Shown: positions 16,404 through 25,416 of the stretch, in pieces
Layout of the letters: every line of letters begins with the position of its first letter
How positions within the stretch are numbered: the stretch's first letter is position 1
From: Martelella limonii
GTDB lineage: Bacteria; Pseudomonadota; Alphaproteobacteria; Rhizobiales; Rhizobiaceae
Reading direction: 5' to 3'
Assembly (NCBI RefSeq): GCF_013344475.1
Contig: NZ_JABUOU010000003.1
Location: forward strand, 1-64,000
Length of the DNA stretch: 64,000 nucleotides
Program-made: the position numbers and the translations under genes
The notes under the pieces: model-generated
Seen by the model: the letters and a program-made list of their open reading frames with translations, nothing else
What the model was told of the DNA's origin: nothing
Databases searched by the model: none

Positions 16404-16676
16404 TCAGTGGATCGTGAATTCCCCTGAAACCTGCCGCCATTCATTGGGGCCGATCAGCCGTCTGTGGGCATAGCGGACAGAATGCAACGGCCCATCGAGC
16501 TTCTCTTTCCAGAAGTCGAGAAACTTGTGCATCTCGGGGAAGTCCGGCGCGAGATCGTAGGCCTGCCAGACATAGGTCTGGAGCAGGCTTTCGAAATCCG
16601 GCAGGCGGTAGAGGATATGCGCGGTCGTAAGTCCGTAGCCGGCAAGCTGCAGTTCGAAGTCCGAAGCAATTTTCAT
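16404..16676 (-). CDS. usg: Usg family protein
   Basis: A 90-residue cytosolic protein of the Usg family, named from its frequent neighbourhood to trp genes; function unknown. The sequence MKIASDFELQLAGYGLTTAH and the C-terminal RYAHRRLIGPNEWR are highly characteristic. The start at 16676 is chosen because GAGG lies 6 nt upstream and family members begin MKIA/S; ATG 16688 and 16700 are alternatives. A 9-bp inverted repeat overlaps the ribosome-binding region. No trp genes are nearby here. Confidence 0.85.
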   Translation of the reverse strand: MKIASDFELQLAGYGLTTAHILYRLPDFESLLQTYVWQAYDLAPDFPEMHKFLDFWKEKLDGPLHSVRYAHRRLIGPNEWRQVSGEFTIH

Positions 16677-16683
16677 GATCCAC

Positions 16684-16704
16684 CTCATTGTCGTTGACAA
16701 TGAG
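16684..16704 (-). promoter_or_regulatory. Perfect inverted repeat in usg leader
   Basis: CTCATTGTC (16684-16692), 3-nt spacer, GACAATGAG (16696-16704). In usg mRNA the second arm runs into the GAGG ribosome site, so it could be an operator or an RNA hairpin limiting translation. Confidence 0.5.
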
Positions 16705-16743
16705 CAAGGCTGACGTATTTTGCCGTCGGCTTCAATCCTGAAA

Positions 16744-16762
16744 ATTGTTTTTGGATAACAAT
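16744..16762. promoter_or_regulatory. Inverted repeat ATTGTT-N7-AACAAT
   Basis: Arms 16744-16749 and 16757-16762, extended loosely by flanking GAAA/TTTC, upstream of usg. A possible operator; the regulator is unknown. Confidence 0.35.
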
Positions 16763-16802
16763 TTCAATATCTTGGCAGCATTCATCCCGGAGTGCTGCCA
16801 GC

Positions 16803-17621
16803 TCAGTCCCATTCGGGAGCCCATTCCGGATCGATCATTCGCATGCCTGCATCGAGTTCGCGAATGCGCATGATTTCCTCACCCGAAAGCGCGATCGATG
16901 CCGCTTCGAGATTGGAGCGGACGCGCTCGGGCCGCGACGACGTCGGGATCACGACATGGCCTTCGGCCATCAGAAACGCAAGCGCGATCTCGCCTTCGCC
17001 CGTCTCGTGCGCTTCGGCCACTTCCTTCAGGATCGGATTGCCCACGACCTTGCCCTGGGCAAGGGGTGAGTAGGCCGTGAACGCGATCTCGTTCTGTTTA
17101 CAATAATCGGCAACGCTCTGGTTCTGGTGGAAGACATGGCATTCGACCTGGTTTGCGGAGATCTTGCGGTCGCCAAGAAGCTTGGCCGCCTTTTCCATCA
17201 GATCGATCGTGAAGTTCGAAACGCCGATCCGCTCCGTCAGACCTTCGTCATAGACTGTTGCAAGCTCGCCGATATAGTCCTCGAATGCAGGCCCATCCTT
17301 GCGTCCCGGCCAGTGCAGCAGCAACAGGTCGATCTTGTCGAGCCTCAGCCGCGCCAGGCTTTCCTCGACGCTGGGACGGAAGGAGGCAGGCCCGTAATTG
17401 TCGATCCAGACCTTGGTCGTGACGAAGATGTCGCTGCCGGTGAAGCTTGAATCCGAGATCGCCTGACCGACCTGGCTTTCATTGTCATAGGCCTGAGCGG
17501 TATCGATATGCCGATAGCCGGCCTCGAGCGCTGCCAGAACGGTATCGTAAGCTTCATTCCCCTTCCGCTTCCAGGTTCCGAAACCCATCTGCGGAATGCC
17601 GTTGATCGTATTCATGGTCAT
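16803..17621 (-). CDS. Aldo/keto reductase
   Basis: NAD(P)H-dependent carbonyl reductase of the AKR superfamily, nearest in style to 2,5-diketo-D-gluconate reductases (DkgA/DkgB). In this 272-residue protein the catalytic tetrad is visible: Asp and Tyr in HIDTAQAYDNE, Lys in VTTKVW, His in LLLHWPG. The cofactor end is VIPTSSRPERVRSNLEA. It starts at ATG 17621 with GGAGG upstream; ATG 17615 is an alternative. Monocistronic by position. The substrate cannot be told from sequence. Confidence 0.88.
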   Translation of the reverse strand: MTMNTINGIPQMGFGTWKRKGNEAYDTVLAALEAGYRHIDTAQAYDNESQVGQAISDSSFTGSDIFVTTKVWIDNYGPASFRPSVEESLARLRLDKIDLLLLHWPGRKDGPAFEDYIGELATVYDEGLTERIGVSNFTIDLMEKAAKLLGDRKISANQVECHVFHQNQSVADYCKQNEIAFTAYSPLAQGKVVGNPILKEVAEAHETGEGEIALAFLMAEGHVVIPTSSRPERVRSNLEAASIALSGEEIMRIRELDAGMRMIDPEWAPEWD

Positions 17622-17689
17622 GATTTTTCTCCTCCCGCCAAAGCAGGATCAAGCCGCATGGGCCTTCCGGTGCACGCTGAGGCGACCGG

Positions 17690-18109
17690 CTATTTCTTCT
17701 GATAGGCGCGCATCATCACGAAAGCGAGGGCTGCGACAGCACCCATGCCCGAAATGGGCTTCTCGCGGATGATCGTCGGCACAACGCCGGCAACGCTCTG
17801 CAGCATATCCTCGGTCGCATATTTGGCCGCCCGGAAACGCCGGCGCTCCATCCGGTTCATCATCATGCCATAGGCAAGGACGAACAGGGCAAGGGCGAGA
17901 GAGGCGATCGCGATGGTCAGCGCTGCACCAAGCGGGCCAAGCCTTTCGGCAAGGTAGATCGCAAGCGCGGCAACGCCGCTGACAAAGGCGGACAGAAACA
18001 GGAAGACCAGGATAACACTGACGATCGCATTCCGCTTGGCAGAACGCGCGACGAGGCGACCGTCGAGAGCCATCGCGGTCGCCACCAGTGATATGAGACG
18101 ATCCATCAT
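17690..18109 (-). CDS. Holin-superfamily-like membrane protein
   Basis: A 139-residue protein with two strong membrane segments (about 28-55 and 62-88) and a weaker hydrophobic C-terminal stretch, resembling the Phage_holin_3_6/putative actinobacterial holin-X group that usually accompanies DUF883 proteins. Its ATG overlaps the stop of the upstream DUF883 gene by one base, so the two are co-translated. Likely an inner-membrane stress factor; the molecular role is unknown. Confidence 0.65.
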   Translation of the reverse strand: MMDRLISLVATAMALDGRLVARSAKRNAIVSVILVFLFLSAFVSGVAALAIYLAERLGPLGAALTIAIASLALALFVLAYGMMMNRMERRRFRAAKYATEDMLQSVAGVVPTIIREKPISGMGAVAALAFVMMRAYQKK

Positions 18110-18438
18110 CAGCGACGCGTCAGCAGCGCCATCAGGAAGCCGAAGCCGGCGGCCATCATAATCGACTGAAGCGGACGGTTACGGATGTGATCTTCAACAT
18201 CTTCCTCGAAGGAAAGCGCTTCATCGCGGGCACGGTCATAGGCGTCCTGCCCGGTCCGGATTGCCTCGTCCTTAAACTGCTCGGCCTTTGCGCGCGCCTC
18301 GGAAGCCTTCTGGTTTCCGAGCGAGCCGATCAACTTGGTCAGTTCCGCGATATCGCCGCGAAGCTGATCGATCTGCGCCTGAATATCAGCTTCGGTCGTC
18401 TTGCCCGTCGGGGCGCCGGTGGTCTTTTCGGCAGACAT
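18109..18438 (-). CDS. DUF883 (ElaB/YqjD-like) membrane-anchored protein
   Basis: In 109 residues, a coiled-coil, charged region (about 15-85; AQIDQLRGDIAELTKLIGSL) leads to a C-terminal hydrophobic anchor SIMMAAGFGFLMALLTRR, the pattern of ElaB/YqjD proteins, which bind ribosomes and the inner membrane in stationary phase in E. coli. ATG 18438 is chosen from AAGGAG at 6 nt; ATG 18441 is adjacent. First gene of a two-gene unit with the holin-like protein, preceded by an EcfG-type promoter. Confidence 0.8.
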   Translation of the reverse strand: MSAEKTTGAPTGKTTEADIQAQIDQLRGDIAELTKLIGSLGNQKASEARAKAEQFKDEAIRTGQDAYDRARDEALSFEEDVEDHIRNRPLQSIMMAAGFGFLMALLTRR

Positions 18439-18477
18439 CATGAACTCCTTAAAATATGAAAATTCGCACTCTTCAAC

Positions 18478-18502
18478 AACGTGCAAGCATGCCGCTTGTT
18501 CC
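18478..18502 (-). promoter_or_regulatory. EcfG-type stress promoter for the DUF883 operon
   Basis: On the minus strand GGAAC (18502-18498), exactly 16 nt, then CGTT (18481-18478). The predicted start is about 33 nt before ATG 18438. Confidence 0.65.
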
Positions 18503-18532
18503 ACGGCAACTCAACGGTATTTGAGTAAAAAA

Positions 18533-18739
18533 TCAGCCTGCGAGCGCTTGTTTCGAGCCGTTGCGGTAGAAATCCTCGACATGCGCGCGAATTGCCCGGC
18601 GCAGCTCGTCCATGGTCTCGTAAAGGCCGCCATCAAGACCATGCACATGGAACTTGACCGCGACGAATTTCAGCCTTCCGTTTTCCGGAACGACGATGCC
18701 GACCGACTGGCCGGCAAATTCGACCATCTGCTTTTTCAT
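18533..18739 (-). CDS. Small hypothetical protein (68 aa)
   Basis: Not recognised. MKKQMVEFAGQSVGIVVPEN begins a compact alpha/beta-looking protein ending in a helical, charged tail (ETMDELRRAIRAHVEDFY). ATG 18739 has GGAGG at 8 nt; GTG 18748 is also possible. No signal peptide or membrane segment. It is upstream of the DUF883 operon on the same strand, but that operon has its own promoter. Confidence 0.55.
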   Translation of the reverse strand: MKKQMVEFAGQSVGIVVPENGRLKFVAVKFHVHGLDGGLYETMDELRRAIRAHVEDFYRNGSKQALAG

Positions 18740-19231
18740 GAAACGCACCTCCGGCCATCAGGTTTGGGCCGGCCTTCCTGGATCTGATTGTGAAGCGATA
18801 ACGACTTGAAATTGTATCCTTTTCGAGAGCTCGCCGAAGCGCGCGCCCAAAAGATCATTCACATTTCAAGATTTACCGAATGACAGTCACAAAACATGGA
18901 ACGAATGAGATGACGGTGCTGATTGTTTTTCGATGTAAGCATCTCAACGGGCATTGTCGTTTCCTCTCCTGATAGCGGCATAAATCCGCTCGTCGGGTGC
19001 CGTTTTAACCAAAGGACAAAACGAATACCAGACTTATATTTTGCAGATATCGGGGATGTTCTTCAAATTCATGTCACAAAGGGACGAAAATGCGGAATTT
19101 GTTTCCGGCTCGCCTGCACGAACGTGTAGCCATCCTCTCACCAGATGAGAGATAGCGCCAGGCTGATGCCGGACAAGGGGCCGGCATCCAAAATCTAATC
19201 AATTGAATCAAATACAGCCAAAGGCTGCAGA
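18740..19231. other. Intergenic region
   Basis: No supported gene in these 492 bp. The only structure seen is a hairpin 19165-19172/19181-19188 just beyond the purU stop. Base composition is visibly more AT-rich than in the flanking genes. Confidence 0.5.
19165..19188 (-). terminator. Hairpin downstream of purU
   Basis: GATGCCGG (19165-19172), 8-nt loop, CCGGCATC (19181-19188). No T-run follows on the purU strand, so it is at best a weak terminator. Confidence 0.35.
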
Positions 19232-20116
19232 TCAGCCCATGCGCTCGGAAGCGTAGGAGCCGGCCGAAGGCGGGAAGACGACGGTTCGGTTGCCGTTGAT
19301 GAAGACGCGATGGTGGATATGCGCGTGGATTGCACGCGCCAGCACCAGGGCCTCGACATCGCGGCCGAGCGCCACATAGTCTTCAGGGCTCTGCGCATGG
19401 GTGATGCGCACCGTTTCCTGCTCGATGATCGGACCTTCGTCGAGATCGGGCGTCACGTAATGGGCGGTCGCACCGATGAGCTTCACGCCGCGCTGATAGG
19501 CCTGCTTGTAGGGATTTGCCCCCTTGAAGGACGGGAGGAAGGAGTGATGGATGTTGATCACCCGGCCCATCATCTTGCGGCAGAGCGTATCCGACAGAAC
19601 CTGCATGTAGCGCGCGAGCACGACGAGTTCGGTCTCGGTCTGATCGATCAGCTCCATCAAACGGGCCTCGGCCTGCGCCTTGGTGTCCTTCGTGACCGGG
19701 ATATGGAAGAAGGGAATGTCGTGATTGACGACGAGCTTCTGGTAATCGAGGTGGTTGGAAACCACGCCGACGATATCGATCGGCAGCGCGCCGATGCGCC
19801 AGCGGTACAGCAGATCGTTCAGGCAATGGCCGAAGCGCGACACCATGATCAACGCCTTCAGCTTGTATGACCCGTCATGGAATTTGTAATCCATCGAGAA
19901 ATCGGCGCCGATGCGCGCAAAGCCTTCACTCAGACTATCGAGTTCAGCGCCGGTTTCAGAAATGAAGCTGATCCGGATGAAGAACCGGCCCGTGCCGAGA
20001 TCGTCATATTGCGAACTGTCGATGATATTGCAGCCTTCTGCCGCCAGATAACCCGAGATCGCGGCAACGATTCCACGGGTTGAAGGACAGGTCACCGTCA
20101 GCACGTAATCATTCAT
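19232..20116 (-). CDS. purU: Formyltetrahydrofolate deformylase
   Basis: Hydrolyses 10-formyl-tetrahydrofolate to formate and tetrahydrofolate, balancing one-carbon pools. In 294 residues, an N-terminal ACT domain (about 1-80, starting YVLTVTCPSTRGIVAAI) precedes the formyltransferase domain with INIHHSFLPSFKGANPYKQA (catalytic His) and DLDEGPIIEQ (catalytic Asp), the standard PurU layout. Monocistronic, divergent from the GH5 gene. Confidence 0.95.
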   Translation of the reverse strand: MNDYVLTVTCPSTRGIVAAISGYLAAEGCNIIDSSQYDDLGTGRFFIRISFISETGAELDSLSEGFARIGADFSMDYKFHDGSYKLKALIMVSRFGHCLNDLLYRWRIGALPIDIVGVVSNHLDYQKLVVNHDIPFFHIPVTKDTKAQAEARLMELIDQTETELVVLARYMQVLSDTLCRKMMGRVINIHHSFLPSFKGANPYKQAYQRGVKLIGATAHYVTPDLDEGPIIEQETVRITHAQSPEDYVALGRDVEALVLARAIHAHIHHRVFINGNRTVVFPPSAGSYASERMG

Positions 20117-20414
20117 CGTCGTTTTCCATTTCTCAAGCGGCGGCGGAGCGCGGCAGCCGAACGGTCTTAAAAGGTTGCGGCAGCGCTTTCAACCGTCGCC
20201 AGTTCGCTGACATCAGACAATGGCCTGGCAGCCGGCACTTTTGCGTCGGCGACGCAAACAAGCCGATTGCCGACAGCGGCTGACGGGAAGGCCCTCGCGC
20301 GCAAAAATCAAAAATCACGCGCCGCCTTATCTGGCGCGACCAGCGCGCTATGTTACTGTTCACGCAACGCTGCTATATGTGTAACCCTTGCCCTGACTGC
20401 CCGGAGATATCTGA
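20117..20414. other. Divergent intergenic region of purU and the GH5 gene
   Basis: 298 bp without a gene. It contains the inverted repeat TTTGCGTC-GGC-GACGCAAA at 20240-20258. GCTATATG near 20370 is a plausible -10 for the rightward gene. Nothing else recognised. Confidence 0.4.
20240..20258. promoter_or_regulatory. Perfect 8-bp inverted repeat
   Basis: TTTGCGTC (20240-20247), 3-nt spacer, GACGCAAA (20251-20258), in the purU/GH5 divergent region. Operator-like; the regulator is unknown. Confidence 0.4.
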
Positions 20415-21518
20415 ATGCGACGTCTGAAAGGATCCACGCCGTGCCGCTTTGGCTTTTCGACCCTCCGGAAGACACTCTACGCGACGGCGGTCTCGCTGAC
20501 CGCACTTTCCCTCTCCGTTCAGGCAGGCATGGCGGCGGACTGTGAGATGAGCCTGCGTGGCATCAATGTCGCCGGCGCCGAATTCGGCAAGCCCGGCGAC
20601 CCATACGGCCAGGGCTACATCTACCCCGCCCAGGAAACCATTGATTCGCTGGCGGCAGACAAGTTCAACGCCATCCGCCTCCCCTTCCTCTGGGAACGGC
20701 TGCAGCCGAAGCTCAACGGCATCCTCGACCCGACCGAGCTGTCGCGTCTTCAAAATACGGTGGAGGAAGCGCGGGCGAACAAGATGGTGGTGATCCTCGA
20801 CCCACACAATTATGCCCGCTATGGCGGCCAGCTGATCGGCAGCCCCAATGTGCCGGTGACGGCCTTTGCCGATTTCTGGAAACGCCTCAGCGCCGTCTTT
20901 GCCAATGATCAGGACATCATCTTCGGACTGATGAACGAGCCGCACAACATCGCAGCAGAGGACTGGCTGACGGCGGCCAATGCCGCGCTGAAATCGATCC
21001 GGGATATCGGCGCCGGCAATCTCGTGCTGGTCTCGGGCACCGCCTGGTCTGGCGCCCACAGCTGGAGCCAGGATTTCTACGGCAGTTCCAACGCCTCGGT
21101 CATGACCGGCGTGAAGGATCCGCTCAACAATTTCGCCTTCGAGGTCCACCAATATGCCGATGGCGACTATTCCGGCAAGAACGCCAATTGCAGCCAGATG
21201 GCGGGTGCGGTCAGCGCGATCCAGAGCTTCACCGACTGGCTCAACACCAACAGGTATCAGGGCTTTCTCGGCGAATTCGGCACGACCAGCGACCTCCAGT
21301 GCCTGAAGGGCCTGAAGCAGATGGTCGACATCATCGAGAGCAATCCCAATGCCTGGATCGGCTGGGCCTATTGGGCAAGCGGCGACTGGTGGCCCAAGAA
21401 CTCGCCGATGATCATCCAGCCGGATCTGCGCAATGGCGGCAGTGCGCAGCTCAGCACGCTGAAGACCGTCCTCGACGATCCGAACACCACGCGCCAGGTC
21501 TGCAACGGAAAATCGTAG
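20415..21518 (+). CDS. Secreted glycoside hydrolase family 5 (endoglucanase-like)
   Basis: Likely hydrolyses beta-1,4-glucan, a cellulase-type activity. The 367-residue precursor has an unusually long signal region: a basic N-terminus, then a hydrophobic segment at about 20-38, cleavage near QAGMAAD. GH5 signatures: [11 protein letters not shown]; acid/base E175 in GLMNEPHN; H245-x-Y247; nucleophile E287 in [18 protein letters not shown]. Cys43, Cys259, and one near the end may form disulfides. Rhizobia use such enzymes in root entry or in trimming bacterial cellulose; no cellulose synthase genes are nearby. Confidence 0.88.
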   Translation: MRRLKGSTPCRFGFSTLRKTLYATAVSLTALSLSVQAGMAADCEMSLRGINVAGAEFGKPGDPYGQGYIYPAQETIDSLAADKFNAIRLPFLWERLQPKLNGILDPTELSRLQNTVEEARANKMVVILDPHNYARYGGQLIGSPNVPVTAFADFWKRLSAVFANDQDIIFGLMNEPHNIAAEDWLTAANAALKSIRDIGAGNLVLVSGTAWSGAHSWSQDFYGSSNASVMTGVKDPLNNFAFEVHQYADGDYSGKNANCSQMAGAVSAIQSFTDWLNTNRYQGFLGEFGTTSDLQCLKGLKQMVDIIESNPNAWIGWAYWASGDWWPKNSPMIIQPDLRNGGSAQLSTLKTVLDDPNTTRQVCNGKS

Positions 21519-21542
21519 AGCCTGCCCTTCCGGCGGGGTGGG

Positions 21543-22634
21543 CTAGCCTGCCCCGCCTTGTGCAACCGGCGCCCAGAGCACATCCTCGATCCGCCTCGCG
21601 CCGGTGCAGAGCATCACCAGCCGGTCGAAGCCGAGCGCGATGCCGCTTGCAGGCGGCATGATCGAGAGCGCCGCAAGAAAATCCTCGTCGATCGGATAGC
21701 GCTCGCCGTAGATACGTTGTTTTTCGGCCATGTCGGCTGCGAACCGGCGGCGCTGCTCAGCCGCATCCGTCAACTCGCCGAAGCCATTGGCAAGCTCCAC
21801 CCCGCAGACATAAAGTTCGAAGCGCTCGCTGATGCGGGGATCTGCGGGATTGCGGCGCGCAAGGGCTGCTTCCGAGGCCGGATAGGCGTCGAGCACGGTC
21901 GCCGCGCCATGGCCGAGCTGCGGCTCCACCTTTTCCACCAGCACGCGGGAGAACATGTCCGACCAGCTGTCATCGGCGCCGAAGCTGAGACCGGCGGCCT
22001 GCATCTGCGCGCCGAGCGCGCCCGCCTGCCCCTCCCCGTCCGGCCCGATCGTCGCCATCAGATCGATGCCGGCATGGCGCTCGAAAGCCTCAGTCACGCT
22101 CAAGCGGACGATCGGGGCTTTCGGATCGCAGGTGCTGCCGCGCCATGAGAGCACCGTGGTGCCTGCCGCCTCGGCGCCAAGCGCCAGAAGCGCCTGACAA
22201 TCGGAAAACAGCGTCTCGTAGGGTTCACGGGCCCGGTACCATTCAACCATCGTGAATTCGGGATGATGCAGCGGCCCGCGCTCGCGGTTGCGGTAAACGG
22301 GCGAAAAGCAGACCAGACGCGCCTCGCCTGCGGCCAGCAGTTTCTTGGCGGCAAATTCCGGCGAGGTGTGGAGATACATCGTCTCGCCGCTGCCGTCATT
22401 GCCGATCATGGTGGTCGAAAACCCGTGGAGATGGGTTTCATTGCCGGGCGACACCTGAAGCGCCGGCACATCCGCCTCGATGAAACCCTCGCCGTCAAAC
22501 CAGGCGCGCATCGCCGCCTTCACCCGATTGCGGGCCAGAAGTGCGGGCCTGCGGTCGGCATGGCGATCCGGCTGCCACCAGGCTTCGACTGCGGCACTCT
22601 TGTCATGATCAGGCTTGTTCATCGGGCTTTCCAT
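21543..22634 (-). CDS. epmA: EF-P beta-lysylation protein EpmA (GenX/PoxA)
   Basis: A lysyl-tRNA synthetase-like enzyme that attaches (R)-beta-lysine to elongation factor P. Its 363 residues lack the anticodon-binding domain of LysRS. Class II motif 2 is CFSPVYRNRERGPLHHPEF and motif 3 is GIALGFDRLVMLC. ATG 22622 is an alternative start with a GGAAAG upstream. It is divergent from efp, its substrate, a functional pairing. No lysine 2,3-aminomutase (epmB) gene is in the window. Confidence 0.92.
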   Translation of the reverse strand: MESPMNKPDHDKSAAVEAWWQPDRHADRRPALLARNRVKAAMRAWFDGEGFIEADVPALQVSPGNETHLHGFSTTMIGNDGSGETMYLHTSPEFAAKKLLAAGEARLVCFSPVYRNRERGPLHHPEFTMVEWYRAREPYETLFSDCQALLALGAEAAGTTVLSWRGSTCDPKAPIVRLSVTEAFERHAGIDLMATIGPDGEGQAGALGAQMQAAGLSFGADDSWSDMFSRVLVEKVEPQLGHGAATVLDAYPASEAALARRNPADPRISERFELYVCGVELANGFGELTDAAEQRRRFAADMAEKQRIYGERYPIDEDFLAALSIMPPASGIALGFDRLVMLCTGARRIEDVLWAPVAQGGAG

Positions 22635-22660
22635 GGTCTCGAAGGCGCTTTGAGGCGTTT

Positions 22661-22695
22661 GGCACTGGCATTAAGGCGCAATTTGCGTTAGTGCC
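22661..22695. promoter_or_regulatory. Interrupted inverted repeat between epmA and efp
   Basis: GGCACT (22661-22666) pairs with AGTGCC (22690-22695), with a further inner CGCAA/TTGCG match. It sits between the divergent genes. Weak evidence for a shared operator. Confidence 0.25.
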
Positions 22696-22755
22696 GCACT
22701 CACAATTCAAGAAGGATTGCGGCCTTGGGCCGCGCTTTGAACGCAAGGAAGTTTC

Positions 22756-23325
22756 ATGGTCAAGGTCATCGCCTCGTCGCTGCGCAAGGGGAATGTCGTC
22801 GATGTCGACGGCAGGCTCTACGTCGTTCTCACCGCCCAGAATTTTCATCCCGGCAAAGGCACGCCCGTCACCCAGGTGGACATGCGCCGGATCGCCGACG
22901 GCGTCAAGGTTTCCGAACGCTGGAAGACAACCGAGCAGGTCGAGCGCGCTTTCGTCGAGGACAACAACCACACCTTCCTCTACGCCGATGGCGAAGGCTA
23001 TCACTTCATGAACCCGGAATCCTACGACCAGCTCACCATGAGCCCCGACGATATCGGCGATGCGGCGGCCTATCTTTCCGAAGGCATGTCCGTCGTCCTG
23101 TCGATCCATGAAGGCGTTGCGATTGCCATCGAGCTTCCGCGCCAGGTCACGCTCGAAATCACCGAGACCGAACCGGTGGTCAAGGGCCAGACGGCCTCGT
23201 CCTCCTACAAGCCCGCCATGCTCTCCAATGGCCTGCGCACCATGGTGCCGCCGCATATCGATGCCGGCACCCGCGTGGTGATCCTCACCGAGGACGGCTC
23301 CTACGTCGAGCGCGCCAAGGACTGA
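22756..23325 (+). CDS. efp: Elongation factor P
   Basis: Relieves ribosome stalling at polyproline stretches. The 189-residue protein has three beta-barrel domains; the loop NFHPGKGTP carries K34, the position that EpmA beta-lysylates. Conserved segments include [10 protein letters not shown] and the C-terminal [17 protein letters not shown]. Start ATG 22756 has AAGGAA upstream. Divergent from epmA, 121 bp apart. Confidence 0.97.
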   Translation: MVKVIASSLRKGNVVDVDGRLYVVLTAQNFHPGKGTPVTQVDMRRIADGVKVSERWKTTEQVERAFVEDNNHTFLYADGEGYHFMNPESYDQLTMSPDDIGDAAAYLSEGMSVVLSIHEGVAIAIELPRQVTLEITETEPVVKGQTASSSYKPAMLSNGLRTMVPPHIDAGTRVVILTEDGSYVERAKD

Positions 23326-23382
23326 CGTCTGTCAGCATGCCGAGGGAGCGGGTTACAACACCTCCCCTTCGTTTGCGCATCA

Positions 23383-23454
23383 CCCTCGGGCTTGACCCGA
23401 GGGTTCAGGCCAGGCTCTCCGTGTTGTCTGGATGCTCGGGTCAGGCCCGAGCAT
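23383..23454. repeat. Paired palindromic intergenic element
   Basis: Two hairpins, CCCTCGGG/CCCGAGGG (23383-23390/23396-23403) and ATGCTCGGG/CCCGAGCAT (23432-23440/23446-23454), lie in the 188-bp convergent gap between efp and hisG. Same family as the 26916-27066 element. The first hairpin could also help end efp transcription. Confidence 0.65.
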
Positions 23455-23513
23455 GACCCGGCGAATAGGCAGCGAAGCGCGTCATGCGCGTGGGCAGGAC
23501 TGCCCGCCCCAGA

Positions 23514-24215
23514 TCACGCCAGGCTTTCCGCCCGCATGGCCGCGACAATTTCCGCAACCACCGCATCGCCTTCATGCTCCACCTTCCTCGCGCGCACGAA
23601 GCAGGCTTCGGAGCGCAGGATCAGCCCGTCGGACAATATCTTCAGGTGATTGGCCCTGAGCGTCGAGCCGGTCGAGGTGATGTCGACGATGATATCGGCT
23701 TGCCCCGCCATCGGCGCGCCCTCGGTGGCGCCAAGGCTTTCGACGATCCGGTAGAGCTGGATGCCGTGGGTGGCGGTGAAGAACTGCTGCGTCAGCCGCC
23801 AGAACTTGGTGGCGATCGCAAGCCGGCGGCCATGCCGGCTGCGAAACTCGGCGGCGACATCGTTGAGGTCGGCCATGGTATCGACATCGAGCCAGATTTC
23901 CGGCACGGCAACCACGACATCGGCCTGACCGAAGCCGAGGCGCGAGACGATCTCGACGCGGGCATCGGCATTGGCGACATTCTCGCGCACCACATCTTCA
24001 CCCGTGACACCGAAATCGACAGCGCCGCTGCCGACTTCGCGCGCGATTTCGGACGCCGAGAGAAACGCGATCTCGATATCGTCGCGGCCTGCGATCACGC
24101 CGCGATAGGAGCGGCTGTTGCCATTGGTGGCGACCGTGAAGCCGGCCTTCTTCAGCGCCTCTTCTGCGCCTTCCTTGATGCGGCCCTTGGAGGGCAGAGC
24201 GATGGTGACGGTCAT
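23514..24215 (-). CDS. hisG: ATP phosphoribosyltransferase, short form
   Basis: First step of histidine biosynthesis: ATP + PRPP to phosphoribosyl-ATP. At 233 residues it lacks the C-terminal regulatory domain, the HisGS type that needs HisZ. Starts [20 protein letters not shown]; the PRPP loop is [17 protein letters not shown]. It follows hisZ with a 1-bp gap, so the hetero-octamer subunits are co-expressed. Confidence 0.95.
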   Translation of the reverse strand: MTVTIALPSKGRIKEGAEEALKKAGFTVATNGNSRSYRGVIAGRDDIEIAFLSASEIAREVGSGAVDFGVTGEDVVRENVANADARVEIVSRLGFGQADVVVAVPEIWLDVDTMADLNDVAAEFRSRHGRRLAIATKFWRLTQQFFTATHGIQLYRIVESLGATEGAPMAGQADIIVDITSTGSTLRANHLKILSDGLILRSEACFVRARKVEHEGDAVVAEIVAAMRAESLA

Positions 24216-24216
24216 G

Positions 24217-25338
24217 TCAAATTCTCCCGGCCGCGCGCTCGATCCGGTCGAGCCACAGCGAAAAGCCGACGGCGGGGATCGGATCGCCGGCGCCGAGCAG
24301 CGTCAGCAGCCGGTCATAGCGCCCGCCACCGGCCAGAAGCGCGCCATTGGCCGCGCTGATCTCGAATACGAGCCCGGTATAATAATCGAGCGGACGGCCG
24401 AAGGCCGCGCGATAGGTGATTGCATCGGCGGCAACGCCGCTTGCGGAAATGGCTTCGATCCGGCTTTCGAAGGCCGCAATCGCCGCGCCGATATCGAGAC
24501 CGAATTTTTCCGAAAACGCCGTGAGCGCTTCCGCCGAGCGGTCGAGGCTGATTTCCAGATCCAGAAAGCTCGTCAGCGCATCAAGCGCGTCCGCATCAAG
24601 GCTGGTCACGGACAGCGCCAGCTTCTCCTTCAGCCGTCGCGCGATTTCCTCCGGGCTGCGGCTGGCATTGGTGGAATAGCCGGTCGCCTGCATAGTTTCG
24701 TCGATATGGGCGATCAACCCGGCCTCGTCACCATCGGCGAGAAAGCCTGCGACGCGCCGGTCCAGTCCGCCAACCGGCTGCGGTTTTGCCAGCGCCGCAA
24801 GCAGTGCGTTGAGGCGCTGATGGTTGCCGAAGGCGTGGATCAGACGCTTCTGCCAGCCGCCCGGAAGGCCGAGCGCCCGCACCACGGCTTCGAACAGGTT
24901 CTGGTCGCCGAGCGTGACCGTGAACGCGGCATCCGGCAGGCAATCCTCGAGCGTTGCAAGCGCATCCGCGATCGCGCGGGCATCGGCGGCGGCAAAATCG
25001 GCGCTGCCCAGATCCTCGATGCCGGCCTGGAAGAATTCGGATGCGCCGTCATCGCGGGCCTGGCGGAACACCATGCCGCAATAGGCATAGCGCTTCGGGG
25101 TGCCGGCATTCTTCTCAATATGGTGGGCGCAGACGGGAATGGTGAATTCCGGCCTGAGGCACAGGCTTTCACCCGTCTCGCTTTCCGTCATGAAGATACG
25201 GCGGCGCAAGGCTTCGCCCGCCATATCCAGAAACGGCGCGGCAGGCTGGATGACCGGAATATCGGTCAGGGCCGTATCGCGCGCCGCAAAGGCTTGAAGA
25301 ATGGTGCCGGCGCAATCCGGCAGGCTGGTGGACGGCAT
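24217..25338 (-). CDS. hisZ: ATP phosphoribosyltransferase regulatory subunit
   Basis: Histidyl-tRNA synthetase paralogue that activates short HisG and mediates histidine feedback. The 373-residue protein has class II synthetase motif 2-like [14 protein letters not shown] and [11 protein letters not shown], and a C-terminal [13 protein letters not shown]. It has no anticodon domain. Alphaproteobacteria often have hisS immediately upstream; here the next gene is an unrelated aminotransferase, so hisS must be elsewhere. Confidence 0.92.
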   Translation of the reverse strand: MPSTSLPDCAGTILQAFAARDTALTDIPVIQPAAPFLDMAGEALRRRIFMTESETGESLCLRPEFTIPVCAHHIEKNAGTPKRYAYCGMVFRQARDDGASEFFQAGIEDLGSADFAAADARAIADALATLEDCLPDAAFTVTLGDQNLFEAVVRALGLPGGWQKRLIHAFGNHQRLNALLAALAKPQPVGGLDRRVAGFLADGDEAGLIAHIDETMQATGYSTNASRSPEEIARRLKEKLALSVTSLDADALDALTSFLDLEISLDRSAEALTAFSEKFGLDIGAAIAAFESRIEAISASGVAADAITYRAAFGRPLDYYTGLVFEISAANGALLAGGGRYDRLLTLLGAGDPIPAVGFSLWLDRIERAAGRI

Positions 25339-25416
25339 GGATGGATCGTCTCTTCTGTTTGCCGCCCCCGATGACCATCCTTTCGCCCAAATGTCAACGA
25401 TTGCGGGCTGAAAAGC

